From positions 1 to 7,951 of the forward strand of contig JAUXIQ010000077.1 of assembly GCA_030620925.1 (NCBI GenBank): DNA of 7,951 nt. Direction: 5' to 3'. This stretch comes from Nitrospinota bacterium (GTDB taxonomy: Bacteria > JAUXIQ01). The notes beneath the pieces are model-generated. The model searched no databases, had not been told where the DNA came from, and saw only the letters and a program-made list of their open reading frames with translations. This document shows, in pieces, positions 1 to 5,394 of the stretch. Every line of letters starts with the position of its first letter. Position 1 is the first letter of the stretch. The translations under genes and the position numbers were made by a program.

Positions 1-272
1 GCGCCATCGGGTTTATGGTCTCCATCAGCACCAATCAGATCACCCCCACCTTCGGCCTCACCGCCACCATAAAGGGGCTTGTGGTGATGATACTGGGGGG
101 CATAGGAAGCATTCCGGGCGCCATCATCGGGGGGCTGTTACTGGGCGTGGTGGAGTTTCAGGGGTTGTGGTTCCTGGGGGTGGACTACAGGGACATGCTG
201 GCATATTCGCTCCTCTTCGTCTTCCTGGTGTTCAGGCCCTGGGGCCTGATGGGCAGACCGGAGGAAATGTAA
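1..272 (+). CDS. livH: Branched-chain amino acid ABC transporter permease LivH (3' end only)
   Basis: This is the C-terminal part of a LivH-type inner-membrane permease; the 5' end lies outside the window and the reading frame enters at base 3. LivH and LivM form the membrane channel of the high-affinity Leu/Ile/Val (or related substrate) importer. What is seen: about 89 residues with the LivH-typical segment KGLVVMILGGIGSIPGA followed by GGLLLG, then two hydrophobic stretches, and an ending of the type FLVFRPWGLMG found at the end of this permease family. The stop is TAA at 270-272 and livM begins 23 bases later in the same direction, as in standard livHMGF operons. The ATG at base 15 is an internal methionine, because the frame is open and family-like upstream of it. 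True substrate is unknown; related systems also carry urea, amides or aromatic acids. Confidence 0.93.
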   Translation, partial: AIGFMVSISTNQITPTFGLTATIKGLVVMILGGIGSIPGAIIGGLLLGVVEFQGLWFLGVDYRDMLAYSLLFVFLVFRPWGLMGRPEEM

Positions 273-280
273 ATAATAAA

Positions 281-286
281 AGGGAG
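281..286 (+). promoter_or_regulatory. Ribosome binding site that fixes the livM start
   Basis: AGGGAG lies 9 bases before a GTG at 296-298. It supports GTG as the livM start instead of the in-frame ATG at 167, which would overlap livH by about 106 bases and add 43 residues unlike the family. Confidence 0.6.
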
Positions 287-295
287 CTTTTAAAC

Positions 296-1216
296 GTGGA
301 ATATTGGATCAGCGTCTTCAGCCTTCTGGGCATACATGCGATGATGGCCCTCAGCGTCTACATAATCATGTCCACCGGCCAGATCACCTTCGGGCAGCAG
401 GGTTTCTTCGCCATAGGGGCCTATCTTTCCGCCTTTGCCACCGCCATGTGGGGTTTCTCTCTGTTGACCGCCATGATTCTGTCCGGCCTGGTAGCGGCGG
501 CCTTCGGGCTTGCCGTGGGTTTCCCTGCACTGCGCATCAGGGGCTTCTACCTGGCCATCGCCACCCTGGCTTTTGCGGAAATCGTGCGCCTCTTTTTTCT
601 GAACCTCACCTACCAGAAGGAAATAGGAGGCAGGCTCATAGGCCCCGACGGAGCCCACGGCTTCCGGCACATCGACTATATCGTCCATCACCAGTTAACC
701 CTGCCGAAATATATGGGCATAATCTACCTGACGTTGGGGATTTTCGTGGTTTTCTTCATTCTGCTGGAGAGGTCACGCGTGGGATCGGCGTTCAAATCCG
801 TGGAAGAGGACGAAACGGCCGCTTCCATGCTGGGGCTCAACATCACCACCATAAAAGTCTCCGCCTTCACCATGGGGGCGTTCATCGCAGGTGTGGCGGG
901 GGCGCTTTACGTGCATTACATGCAGTTCGTGGTGCAGGATTTCTTCGGCATTAACATCGGCATCTTCTTCATGGCCTACGTCTTGATAGGGGGCGTGGGC
1001 TCTTTTGTGGGGCCGCTGCTGGGGGCCACCATGCTGGTTCTTTTGACCGAAGTCCTGCGATTCATGCAGGATTACAGGATGATCCTGTATGGAGGGCTAA
1101 TCATAGCGGTGGTCATCTTCCGGCCTCGGGGCATAATAGACGAAGTCCTGGTTCACAGGCTTCGGATGCTGCTGAAGAAAACGCCCCCGATTCCGGAACA
1201 GGTTGAAGATAAATAG
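296..1216 (+). CDS. livM: Branched-chain amino acid ABC transporter permease LivM
   Basis: Second permease subunit of the LivHMGF importer, located in the inner membrane. With the GTG start at 296 the protein has 306 residues, within the usual LivM range. It is mostly hydrophobic helices. The family block PALRIRGFYLAIATLAFAE is at about residues 77-95. A charged cytoplasmic EAA-type loop, EEDETAASMLG (about 170-180), should dock onto the ATPases, and is followed by AFTMGAFIAGVAGAL. Near the end are GGVGSFVGPLLGA and FRPRGI, typical of the family, then a charged tail (KKTPPIPEQVEDK). It follows livH by 23 bases and precedes livG by 55. The start is chosen from the AGGGAG site and the beginning MEYWISVFSLLGIHAMMALS. 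The family call is secure; the transported solute is an inference from homology. Confidence 0.93.
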   Translation: MEYWISVFSLLGIHAMMALSVYIIMSTGQITFGQQGFFAIGAYLSAFATAMWGFSLLTAMILSGLVAAAFGLAVGFPALRIRGFYLAIATLAFAEIVRLFFLNLTYQKEIGGRLIGPDGAHGFRHIDYIVHHQLTLPKYMGIIYLTLGIFVVFFILLERSRVGSAFKSVEEDETAASMLGLNITTIKVSAFTMGAFIAGVAGALYVHYMQFVVQDFFGINIGIFFMAYVLIGGVGSFVGPLLGATMLVLLTEVLRFMQDYRMILYGGLIIAVVIFRPRGIIDEVLVHRLRMLLKKTPPIPEQVEDK

Positions 1217-1235
1217 GGCGTATAGAGATACGCCC
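1216..1235 (+). other. Perfect intercistronic hairpin between livM and livG
   Basis: GGGCGTAT (1216-1223) and ATACGCCC (1228-1235) form a perfect 8-bp stem around the loop AGAG. The stem starts on the last base of the livM stop codon. No T-run follows, so it is not a classical terminator. It may act as an mRNA processing or stability element that sets permease versus ATPase output; that role is an inference. Confidence 0.6.
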
Positions 1236-1271
1236 AGGTTCATATAAATAGACTCAGGGAGGCGACCAGGA

Positions 1272-2048
1272 ATGGAGCAGACGAAAAACGGACCCATATT
1301 AGCGCTGGACAAGGTGACCAAAAACTTCGGCGGGCTCACGGCCTTGAATAAAGTGGACCTGGAGGTACAGGAAGGGGAGATATTAGGCCTCATCGGGCCC
1401 AACGGCTCTGGCAAGACCACCGCCTTCAACGCCATAACCGGCGTGTTTCCCGCCACCTCGGGGAAAGTGCTTTTCAAGGGTCAGGACATCACCAGGATTA
1501 AGACTTATAATATTGTGAGAAGCGGCATCGCCCGCACCTTCCAGAACATCCGCCTGTTCAACAGGATGACCGTTTTCGACAACGTCAAGATCGGGCAGTA
1601 CCACAGGGGCAAATCGGTCTTCACCAGCATAGTCTCCTTCGGGTCCAAAGATGAACGATTACTCAGGGAAAAGGTCGAGGAAATACTGGAGTTCACCGGC
1701 CTGAAGGACATGCGATACAGCCTGGCTGCCAGCCTCTCATACGGTGATCAGCGCAGGCTGGAAATAGCCCGCGCTTTCGCCACCGACCCTGAGCTTCTCC
1801 TTCTTGACGAGCCCGCTGCGGGACTCAATCCCAAAGAGGCCGAAGAGCTGATGGAAGAGATACTGAAAATCCGCAAACAGGGGAAGACCATACTCCTCAT
1901 CGAACATGACATGAACGTGGTTATGGGCCTATCGGACCGACTGGCCGTTCTCAATTTCGGCGAAAAGATAGCTGAAGGCTCTCCCGGGCAAATACAGGAG
2001 AACCCGAGAGTCATCGAGGCATATCTGGGGAAGGAGAAAAAGTACTGA
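1272..2048 (+). CDS. livG: Branched-chain amino acid ABC transporter ATP-binding protein LivG
   Basis: One of the two cytoplasmic ATPases that power the Liv importer. The protein has 258 residues, the usual LivG length (about 255). Visible motifs: Walker A GPNGSGKT at 42-49, Q-loop glutamine at 91 (ARTFQNIRLF), ABC signature LSYGDQRR starting at 155, Walker B LLLLDE at 175-180, D-loop region AAGLNP at 182-187, and switch histidine in IEHDM at 212. The LSYGDQ form of the signature and the segment ARTFQNIRLFNRMTVFDNV are typical of LivG rather than LivF. The ATG at 1272 has an AGGGAGG site (1256-1262) 9 bases upstream. It is separated from livM by 55 bases containing a perfect hairpin, and its stop overlaps the livF start by one base. 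All catalytic residues appear intact. Confidence 0.95.
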   Translation: MEQTKNGPILALDKVTKNFGGLTALNKVDLEVQEGEILGLIGPNGSGKTTAFNAITGVFPATSGKVLFKGQDITRIKTYNIVRSGIARTFQNIRLFNRMTVFDNVKIGQYHRGKSVFTSIVSFGSKDERLLREKVEEILEFTGLKDMRYSLAASLSYGDQRRLEIARAFATDPELLLLDEPAAGLNPKEAEELMEEILKIRKQGKTILLIEHDMNVVMGLSDRLAVLNFGEKIAEGSPGQIQENPRVIEAYLGKEKKY

Positions 2049-2776
2049 TGCTGAAAATAAAAGACCTTGTTACCCGCTACGGCAACATTACCGCAGTGAA
2101 GGGCATTTCCCTCGAGGTGAAACAGGGGGAGATCGTTTCCATCATCGGCGCCAACGGCGCCGGCAAGAGCACCACGCTGAAGACGATATCCGGCCTGCTG
2201 AAGCCCTCGGAAGGATACATCGAGTTCCAGAACCAGAACATAGCCGGGTGGTCTCCCGATCGCATCCTCCGCGCCGGAATAGCCCAGGTGCCCGAGGGCA
2301 GGTGGATACTGGGCGAGCTCACCGTGAGGGAAAACCTCCTCATGGGAGCCTATACCCGGAGAGATAGAGAGTCCATCAAAAAAGACATGGAACAGATACT
2401 GGAGAGTTTCCCCCCCATCGCCGACAGGATAGGCCAGTACGGCAACACCCTCAGCGGCGGCGAGCGGCAGATGCTGGCCATAGGCAGGGCGCTCATGTCC
2501 AGACCCTCGCTCCTCCTCCTTGATGAACCCTCGCTGGGACTGGCCCCCATAATCGTGGAGGAGATTTTTCGCATCATCCGTGAGCTTCACGAACAGGGGA
2601 CCACCATCCTGCTGGTGGAACAGAACGCCAGGCAGGCCCTGGAGTTCTCCCACCGGGGATACGTGATGGAGGTGGGAAAAGTTCTTCTCTCCGACAGCGG
2701 ACAAAACCTGCTGGATAACGATATGGTGGTCAACGCCTATTTAGGCGTCCGCAGGAGTGAGACTTCTCAAAACTGA
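2048..2776 (+). CDS. livF: Branched-chain amino acid ABC transporter ATP-binding protein LivF
   Basis: Second cytoplasmic ATPase, expected to pair with LivG. The protein has 242 residues, normal for LivF (about 235-240). Visible motifs: Walker A GANGAGKS at 34-41, Q-loop glutamine in AQVPEGR at 80, signature LSGGERQ at 135-141, Walker B LLLLDE at 155-160, and the H-switch position occupied by Gln in ILLVEQNA. That Gln is the usual LivF state, not a defect. QVPEGRWILGELTVRENL is a strong LivF hallmark. The ATG overlaps the livG stop as TGATG, with AAGGAG (2031-2036) upstream, so translation is probably coupled. It is the last gene of the operon; a candidate terminator follows, and the next gene is on the opposite strand. 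Confidence 0.95.
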   Translation: MLKIKDLVTRYGNITAVKGISLEVKQGEIVSIIGANGAGKSTTLKTISGLLKPSEGYIEFQNQNIAGWSPDRILRAGIAQVPEGRWILGELTVRENLLMGAYTRRDRESIKKDMEQILESFPPIADRIGQYGNTLSGGERQMLAIGRALMSRPSLLLLDEPSLGLAPIIVEEIFRIIRELHEQGTTILLVEQNARQALEFSHRGYVMEVGKVLLSDSGQNLLDNDMVVNAYLGVRRSETSQN

Positions 2777-2817
2777 GGCCGGACTCTCTCTAATTCAAAC
2801 TTCTCCAACGGCCCCCC

Positions 2818-2879
2818 AGCTTTCTGAAAGCACCTTCCCGGAAACGCTAAGGAAGGCCGAAAGCTCCGTCTATTCTTTC
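2818..2879 (+). terminator. Candidate terminator after the liv operon
   Basis: A two-tier stem is visible. The outer arms are AGCTTTC (2818-2824) and GAAAGCT (2859-2865). The inner arms are CCTTCC (2833-2838) and GGAAGG (2851-2856) around a 12-base loop. A pyrimidine-rich stretch (CCGTCTATTCTTTCT) follows on the + strand and runs up to the end of the convergent dehydrogenase gene. The internal loop and the broken T-run make this a moderate call. Confidence 0.4.
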
Positions 2880-3902
2880 TCAAGGCTCGATGATCACCTT
2901 GATGGAATCATCGGCTTTGGCCACCAGTTGAAAGCCCCGGGCTGTTTCCTCAAGGCCCAGCCTGTGGGTAATCATATCTTTAACGTTAACCGTCCCTGCT
3001 CGTATAAGCGCCAGTGCCGTCTCGTGGTCCGCAGGGCTGCCCGCATAGCTGGTGGTGAGGGTTATATCGTTGCGAAAGAAAAGGTTGTTAATTGAGATGG
3101 GGACGGTTACACCTTCATCGGTGGGGGCGAAGAAAAGGACCGTGCCCCCCCGCTCGACCGATTGCAGGGCCTGCTCGTTGGCCGACAGGGCGCCGGTGCA
3201 CACTATCACCAGGTCCGCAAGCCTGCCATTGTTGAATCGCCGGAAAAGGGCCGGTGCGTCTTCTTTTGCATTGATGGCCAGCTCGGCGCCGAACTTCTCG
3301 GCGGCTTTAAGCCGGTAGTCGCTGATGTCCGTGGCCGCTATGCGGCCCGCTCCCAGGGCCCGCGCAAGGTTTATATAGAGCAGGCCTGCGATGCCGCTCC
3401 CCATAACCAGGACGCTATGGCCCGGCTTCAACCCCGCCATCCTCGCGCCCCTCAGAACGCAGGCCAGCGGCTCGGTGAAAGTGGCCTCTTCATCAGTCAC
3501 TTCATCGGGTATCAGGTAAACGCCCCGCTCCGTATTTATGGGCGGCAGCCGGACGAACTCCCCGAACCCTCCGGGGTCGAAAGAGGTGGAGCGCAGGGTG
3601 TCGCACACGGTGTGGTGGCCGCTCAGGCAGTAGTAGCAGGTGTTGCAGGGCACGTGGTGCGAGGCGGATACCCTGTCGCCCTCCTTGTAGCGGGTTACTC
3701 CCTCACCCACTTCCGCCACCTCACCGGCTATCTCGTGGCCCAACACCAGCGGCGCTTTGGGGAGGCGATACCATTCCATAACGTCGCTGCCGCAGATGCC
3801 GCCGGCCCTGATGCGCACCAGCATCTCACCGGGCCCTATTTGCGGCTTGGGCATCTCCTCCAGCCGCACGTCGCTGTTGTTGTAATACATCGCTACGCGC
3901 AT
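2880..3902 (-). CDS. Zinc-dependent medium-chain alcohol/polyol dehydrogenase
   Basis: Probable cytoplasmic NAD-dependent oxidation of a hydroxyl on a sugar, polyol or amino-alcohol. The protein has 340 residues, the normal size of the sorbitol/threonine dehydrogenase branch of the MDR superfamily. Domain order: N-terminal GroES-like catalytic domain (about 1-150), Rossmann domain, C-terminal return to the catalytic fold. Catalytic zinc ligands are C37 (GICGSD), H56/E57 (LGHEIAGEV) and E144 (FTEPLACV). Structural zinc cysteines are C86, C89, C92 and C100. The nucleotide loop is GSGIAG (168-173), and the acidic D192 after the next strand favours NAD over NADP. All expected residues are present. 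It lies 153 bases downstream of the aldolase gene on the same strand. The start ATG has no recognisable Shine-Dalgarno and sits 10 bases after a perfect 16-bp hairpin; MRVAMYYN matches the expected N-terminus, so the start is likely right. Exact substrate cannot be told. Confidence 0.9.
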   Translation of the reverse strand: MRVAMYYNNSDVRLEEMPKPQIGPGEMLVRIRAGGICGSDVMEWYRLPKAPLVLGHEIAGEVAEVGEGVTRYKEGDRVSASHHVPCNTCYYCLSGHHTVCDTLRSTSFDPGGFGEFVRLPPINTERGVYLIPDEVTDEEATFTEPLACVLRGARMAGLKPGHSVLVMGSGIAGLLYINLARALGAGRIAATDISDYRLKAAEKFGAELAINAKEDAPALFRRFNNGRLADLVIVCTGALSANEQALQSVERGGTVLFFAPTDEGVTVPISINNLFFRNDITLTTSYAGSPADHETALALIRAGTVNVKDMITHRLGLEETARGFQLVAKADDSIKVIIEP

Positions 3903-3912
3903 TGTGTATTAA

Positions 3913-3946
3913 TTGAGTAACCCTTTTTGAAAAAAGGGTTACTCAA
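3913..3946. repeat. Perfect 16-bp inverted repeat (hairpin) before the dehydrogenase start
   Basis: The left arm TTGAGTAACCCTTTTT (3913-3928) is exactly complementary to the right arm AAAAAGGGTTACTCAA (3931-3946), with only GA between. On the - strand mRNA it ends 10 bases before the dehydrogenase ATG. There is no T-run after it in the direction of the gene. It could be a dispersed repeat, a regulator of translation, or an attenuator between the two genes. Confidence 0.8.
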
Positions 3947-3999
3947 ACTCCTCCCTAAAACTATTTGACATGGCATACATAAAAGTCTTTGGAGGGGGT

Positions 4000-4046
4000 T
4001 TAAGGGGCCCCGTGTTCCGCGGGATTCGAGAAAGGTTCCCCCTTAA
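4000..4046. repeat. Imperfect inverted repeat just after the aldolase gene
   Basis: TTAAGGGG (4000-4007) and CCCCTTAA (4039-4046) are perfectly complementary, separated by 31 bases. The interior holds the 8-base palindrome GGGGCCCC (4004-4011) and CCCG/CGGG arms. It starts 9 bases beyond the aldolase stop on the - strand, so it could end or protect the aldolase message, but it lacks a T-tract. Together with the pair of opposed purine/pyrimidine tracts at 3950-3963 and 3983-3997 it resembles the intergenic repeat units common in environmental bacterial genomes. Confidence 0.45.
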
Positions 4047-4055
4047 CATTTCCTG

Positions 4056-4850
4056 TTAAACTCCGCTCTTGGCCCCGGCAAGGCTGTTGAAGAGGTCGAA
4101 AGCTTCTTCGGGTTTGGCGTTCTCGTGGACCACGGCCCGCACGGCCTGGATCATGGCCGTCGGGTGTTCGGACTGGAAGATGGTCCTGCCCATGTCCACC
4201 CCGGAAGCGCCTTCCTGGATGGCGTTATAGCTCAGCTTGAGCGCTTCGAGCTCTTCTATCTTCTTGCCGCCCGCCATGACCAGCGGCACCGGGCATCCAC
4301 CCACCACCTGCTCGAAATCCTCGCAGTAGTATGTCTTGACGAAGTGGGCGCCCAGCTCCGCCGCTATGCGGCAGGCCAATCCCAGGTAGCGGGCGTCGCG
4401 GGCCATCTCCCTGCCCACAGCGGTTACCGCCAGCACCGGAATGCCGTATCTCTCGCCTTCGTTCACCAGTTTGGACAGCGATACCAGCGTCTGCTTCTCA
4501 TGTTCCGCGCCCACGAATATGGAGAGGGTCACCGCCGCTACGTTCAGGCGGATGGCCTCTTCCATGCTGGTGGTGATGTCCTCATTGGACAGCTCTTTGA
4601 GGATGCTGCTGCCGCCGGACACCCTCAAAACTATGGGCACATCGGCTCCGGGATCGACGCTGGTGCGCAGCACGCCCCTGGTGAGCATGAGCGCATCGGC
4701 GTAGGGGACCAGCGGACTGATGGTGCCCGCAGGCTGTTCCAGGCCGGTGGTCGGCCCCTGAAAGTAGCCGTGATCGATGGCCAGCATGACCGTCCTGCCC
4801 GTTTGCGGTTTAATGACCCGTGCGAGGCGGTTTCTCATTCCCCAGTCCAT
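4056..4850 (-). CDS. LsrF-like class I aldolase/thiolase (DeoC/FbaB family)
   Basis: Cytoplasmic Schiff-base enzyme of the DhnA/LsrF group. E. coli LsrF is a thiolase acting on 3-hydroxy-5-phosphonooxypentane-2,4-dione, an intermediate of autoinducer-2 breakdown. The 264-residue protein matches LsrF as I recall it almost end to end. Shared blocks include [17 protein letters not shown] (22-38), LMLTRGVLR (54-62), FVKTYY (170-175), [12 protein letters not shown] (186-197) and [18 protein letters not shown]172 aligns with the catalytic Lys203 of E. coli LsrF, with a constant offset of 31. The extra ~31 N-terminal residues of E. coli LsrF are absent; the start at MDWGM is supported by an AGGAG site 8 bases upstream. 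No lsrK, lsrG, lsrR or lsr transporter gene is visible; the downstream partner is a zinc dehydrogenase. It may therefore act on a different phosphosugar. The family call is firm; the substrate is open. Confidence 0.9.
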   Translation of the reverse strand: MDWGMRNRLARVIKPQTGRTVMLAIDHGYFQGPTTGLEQPAGTISPLVPYADALMLTRGVLRTSVDPGADVPIVLRVSGGSSILKELSNEDITTSMEEAIRLNVAAVTLSIFVGAEHEKQTLVSLSKLVNEGERYGIPVLAVTAVGREMARDARYLGLACRIAAELGAHFVKTYYCEDFEQVVGGCPVPLVMAGGKKIEELEALKLSYNAIQEGASGVDMGRTIFQSEHPTAMIQAVRAVVHENAKPEEAFDLFNSLAGAKSGV

Positions 4851-4858
4851 GATGGTTA

Positions 4859-4863
4859 CTCCT
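4859..4863 (-). promoter_or_regulatory. Ribosome binding site of the LsrF-like gene
   Basis: Read on the - strand, AGGAG lies 8 bases before the ATG at 4850-4848. It fixes the short N-terminus of the aldolase, which lacks the leader segment seen in E. coli LsrF. Confidence 0.7.
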
Positions 4864-4920
4864 ATTTTATAAACATAACTTAAGTGCCGGTAAATCCACC
4901 CCTTTTCGGAACCTCAGTAG

Positions 4921-4936
4921 CGGGGCTGCCGCCCCG
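4921..4936. repeat. GC-rich hairpin in the aldolase leader
   Basis: CGGGGC (4921-4926) pairs with GCCCCG (4931-4936) around TGCC. If the promoter at 4955-4983 is used, this stem lies in the first part of the 5' untranslated RNA. No T-run follows, so termination is unlikely; it may be a generic intergenic repeat or a 5'-end stabiliser. Confidence 0.5.
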
Positions 4937-4954
4937 GGTAATCCTTCAGACTCT

Positions 4955-4983
4955 ATAATACACAAGCGCGCCGAAGGGGGCAA
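4955..4983 (-). promoter_or_regulatory. Candidate sigma70-type promoter for the LsrF-like gene
   Basis: Read on the - strand, TTGCCC (4983-4978) is followed after exactly 17 bases by TATTAT (4960-4955). These match 4 of 6 and 5 of 6 bases of the TTGACA/TATAAT consensus. Transcription would start near 4948 and give a leader of roughly 98 bases before the ATG at 4850. Confidence 0.5.
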
Positions 4984-4992
4984 GCTCGTTGT

Positions 4993-5043
4993 AACCTGCC
5001 GGGGCAGATGCATCCTTTGAGAACATCTCCCCTGCCCGGGGTT
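4993..5043. repeat. Imperfect long hairpin
   Basis: The core arms GGGGCAGATG (5001-5010) and CATCTCCCC (5024-5032) pair with one bulged C around a 13-base loop. The outer AACC (4993-4996) pairs with GGTT (5040-5043). Its right edge also pairs forward: GGTTGCT (5040-5046) with AGCAACC (5067-5073). Two mutually exclusive folds are therefore possible on paper. It lies upstream of the aldolase promoter, so it is more likely repeat debris than a switch. Confidence 0.4.
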
Positions 5044-5086
5044 GCTCCTACCCCCCCCATTGCTTAAGCAACCTCCGCCTAAAATT

Positions 5087-5182
5087 TTCACCACCAGGAC
5101 ACAAAGACACGGTAAGAACTACAGATAAATACCGATTCTCAATAACTTTGTGCCTCTATTCCCTTAGTGCCTTTGTGGTGAA
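5087..5182. repeat. ~96-bp imperfect palindromic intergenic repeat
   Basis: The ends TTCACCAC (5087-5094) and GTGGTGAA (5175-5182) are exact inverted copies. Extending inward, the first 20 bases on the left match the reverse complement of the right end at 16 of 20 positions. A nested CGGTA/TACCG pair (5110-5114, 5130-5134) sits inside. The CACAAAGACAC and CTTTGTG wording is typical, from memory, of a dispersed intergenic repeat family in many environmental genomes. It does not encode a transposase. Confidence 0.6.
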
Positions 5183-5190
5183 TCTTTTCT

Positions 5191-5229
5191 ATCTGTGTCA
5201 ATCTGTGTTCATCTGTGGTTTAAAACCAC
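5191..5229. repeat. Three 10-base ATCTGTG units plus palindrome
   Basis: ATCTGTGTCA, ATCTGTGTTC and ATCTGTGGTT follow each other at 5191, 5201 and 5211. The last unit runs into the palindrome GTGGTTTAAAACCAC (5215-5229). A reversed relic, ACAGAT, is at 5121-5126 inside the preceding palindrome. This looks like part of the same composite repeat. Confidence 0.55.
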
Positions 5230-5336
5230 CTCTATAGAATAGATACACAAATCCAAGGTTCGGGCGGGATATATCTTTAGATTCAATCAGTTACGGACCT
5301 GAAATATGATCTTTGAGAGGGGGATAATCCAAGGTC

Positions 5337-5354
5337 CCTTTTTAGCGAAAAAGG
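5337..5354. repeat. Hairpin beyond the shorter TPR gene
   Basis: CCTTTTT (5337-5343) pairs with AAAAAGG (5348-5354) around AGCG. It lies 40 bases past the stop of the TPR gene on the - strand and could mark the end of that transcript, but no T-run follows the stem. Its core resembles that of the hairpin at 3913-3946. Confidence 0.4.
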
Positions 5355-5394
5355 CAGGATACCATCCATAGATTGAGGAGCATGGCGGGGTGGT

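Larger units (their letters stand above)
4851..5394. other. Gene-free 544-base region rich in hairpins and repeats
   Basis: No reading frame here has a ribosome site and a protein-like sequence. The region holds, in order, the aldolase leader and promoter, a GC hairpin, a longer imperfect hairpin, a 12-base palindrome TTGCTTAAGCAA (5060-5071), a long imperfect palindrome, a three-unit ATCTGTG repeat, and a T/A-rich hairpin near the end of the shorter TPR gene. A 10-base direct repeat AATCCAAGGT occurs at 5250-5259 and 5326-5335. No further structure is evident to me in 5230-5325. Confidence 0.7.

Noticed and set aside
167-295. N-terminal extension of LivM from an ATG at 167
   Set aside because: It would overlap livH by about 106 bases and adds a sequence unlike LivM; GTG at 296 has a suitable ribosome site and gives a normal-length protein.
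1748-2704. 318-codon - strand frame across livG/livF
   Set aside because: It lies antisense to two intact ABC ATPase genes with all catalytic motifs, and has no recognisable domain.
2757-3095. 112-codon + strand frame after livF
   Set aside because: It overlaps the livF end and the dehydrogenase 3' end on the other strand, with no protein-like features.
3964-3997. Perfect TTGACA on the + strand as a promoter -35 box
   Set aside because: No -10-like hexamer lies at 16-18 bases and no + strand gene follows.
4867-5094. 75-codon - strand frame in the gene-free region
   Set aside because: It runs through hairpins and a poly-C tract, has no ribosome site and reads as low-complexity Gly/Arg/Ser sequence.
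5191-5220. Possible CRISPR repeats
   Set aside because: The three units are only 10 bases, contiguous and without spacers; no cas genes are present.
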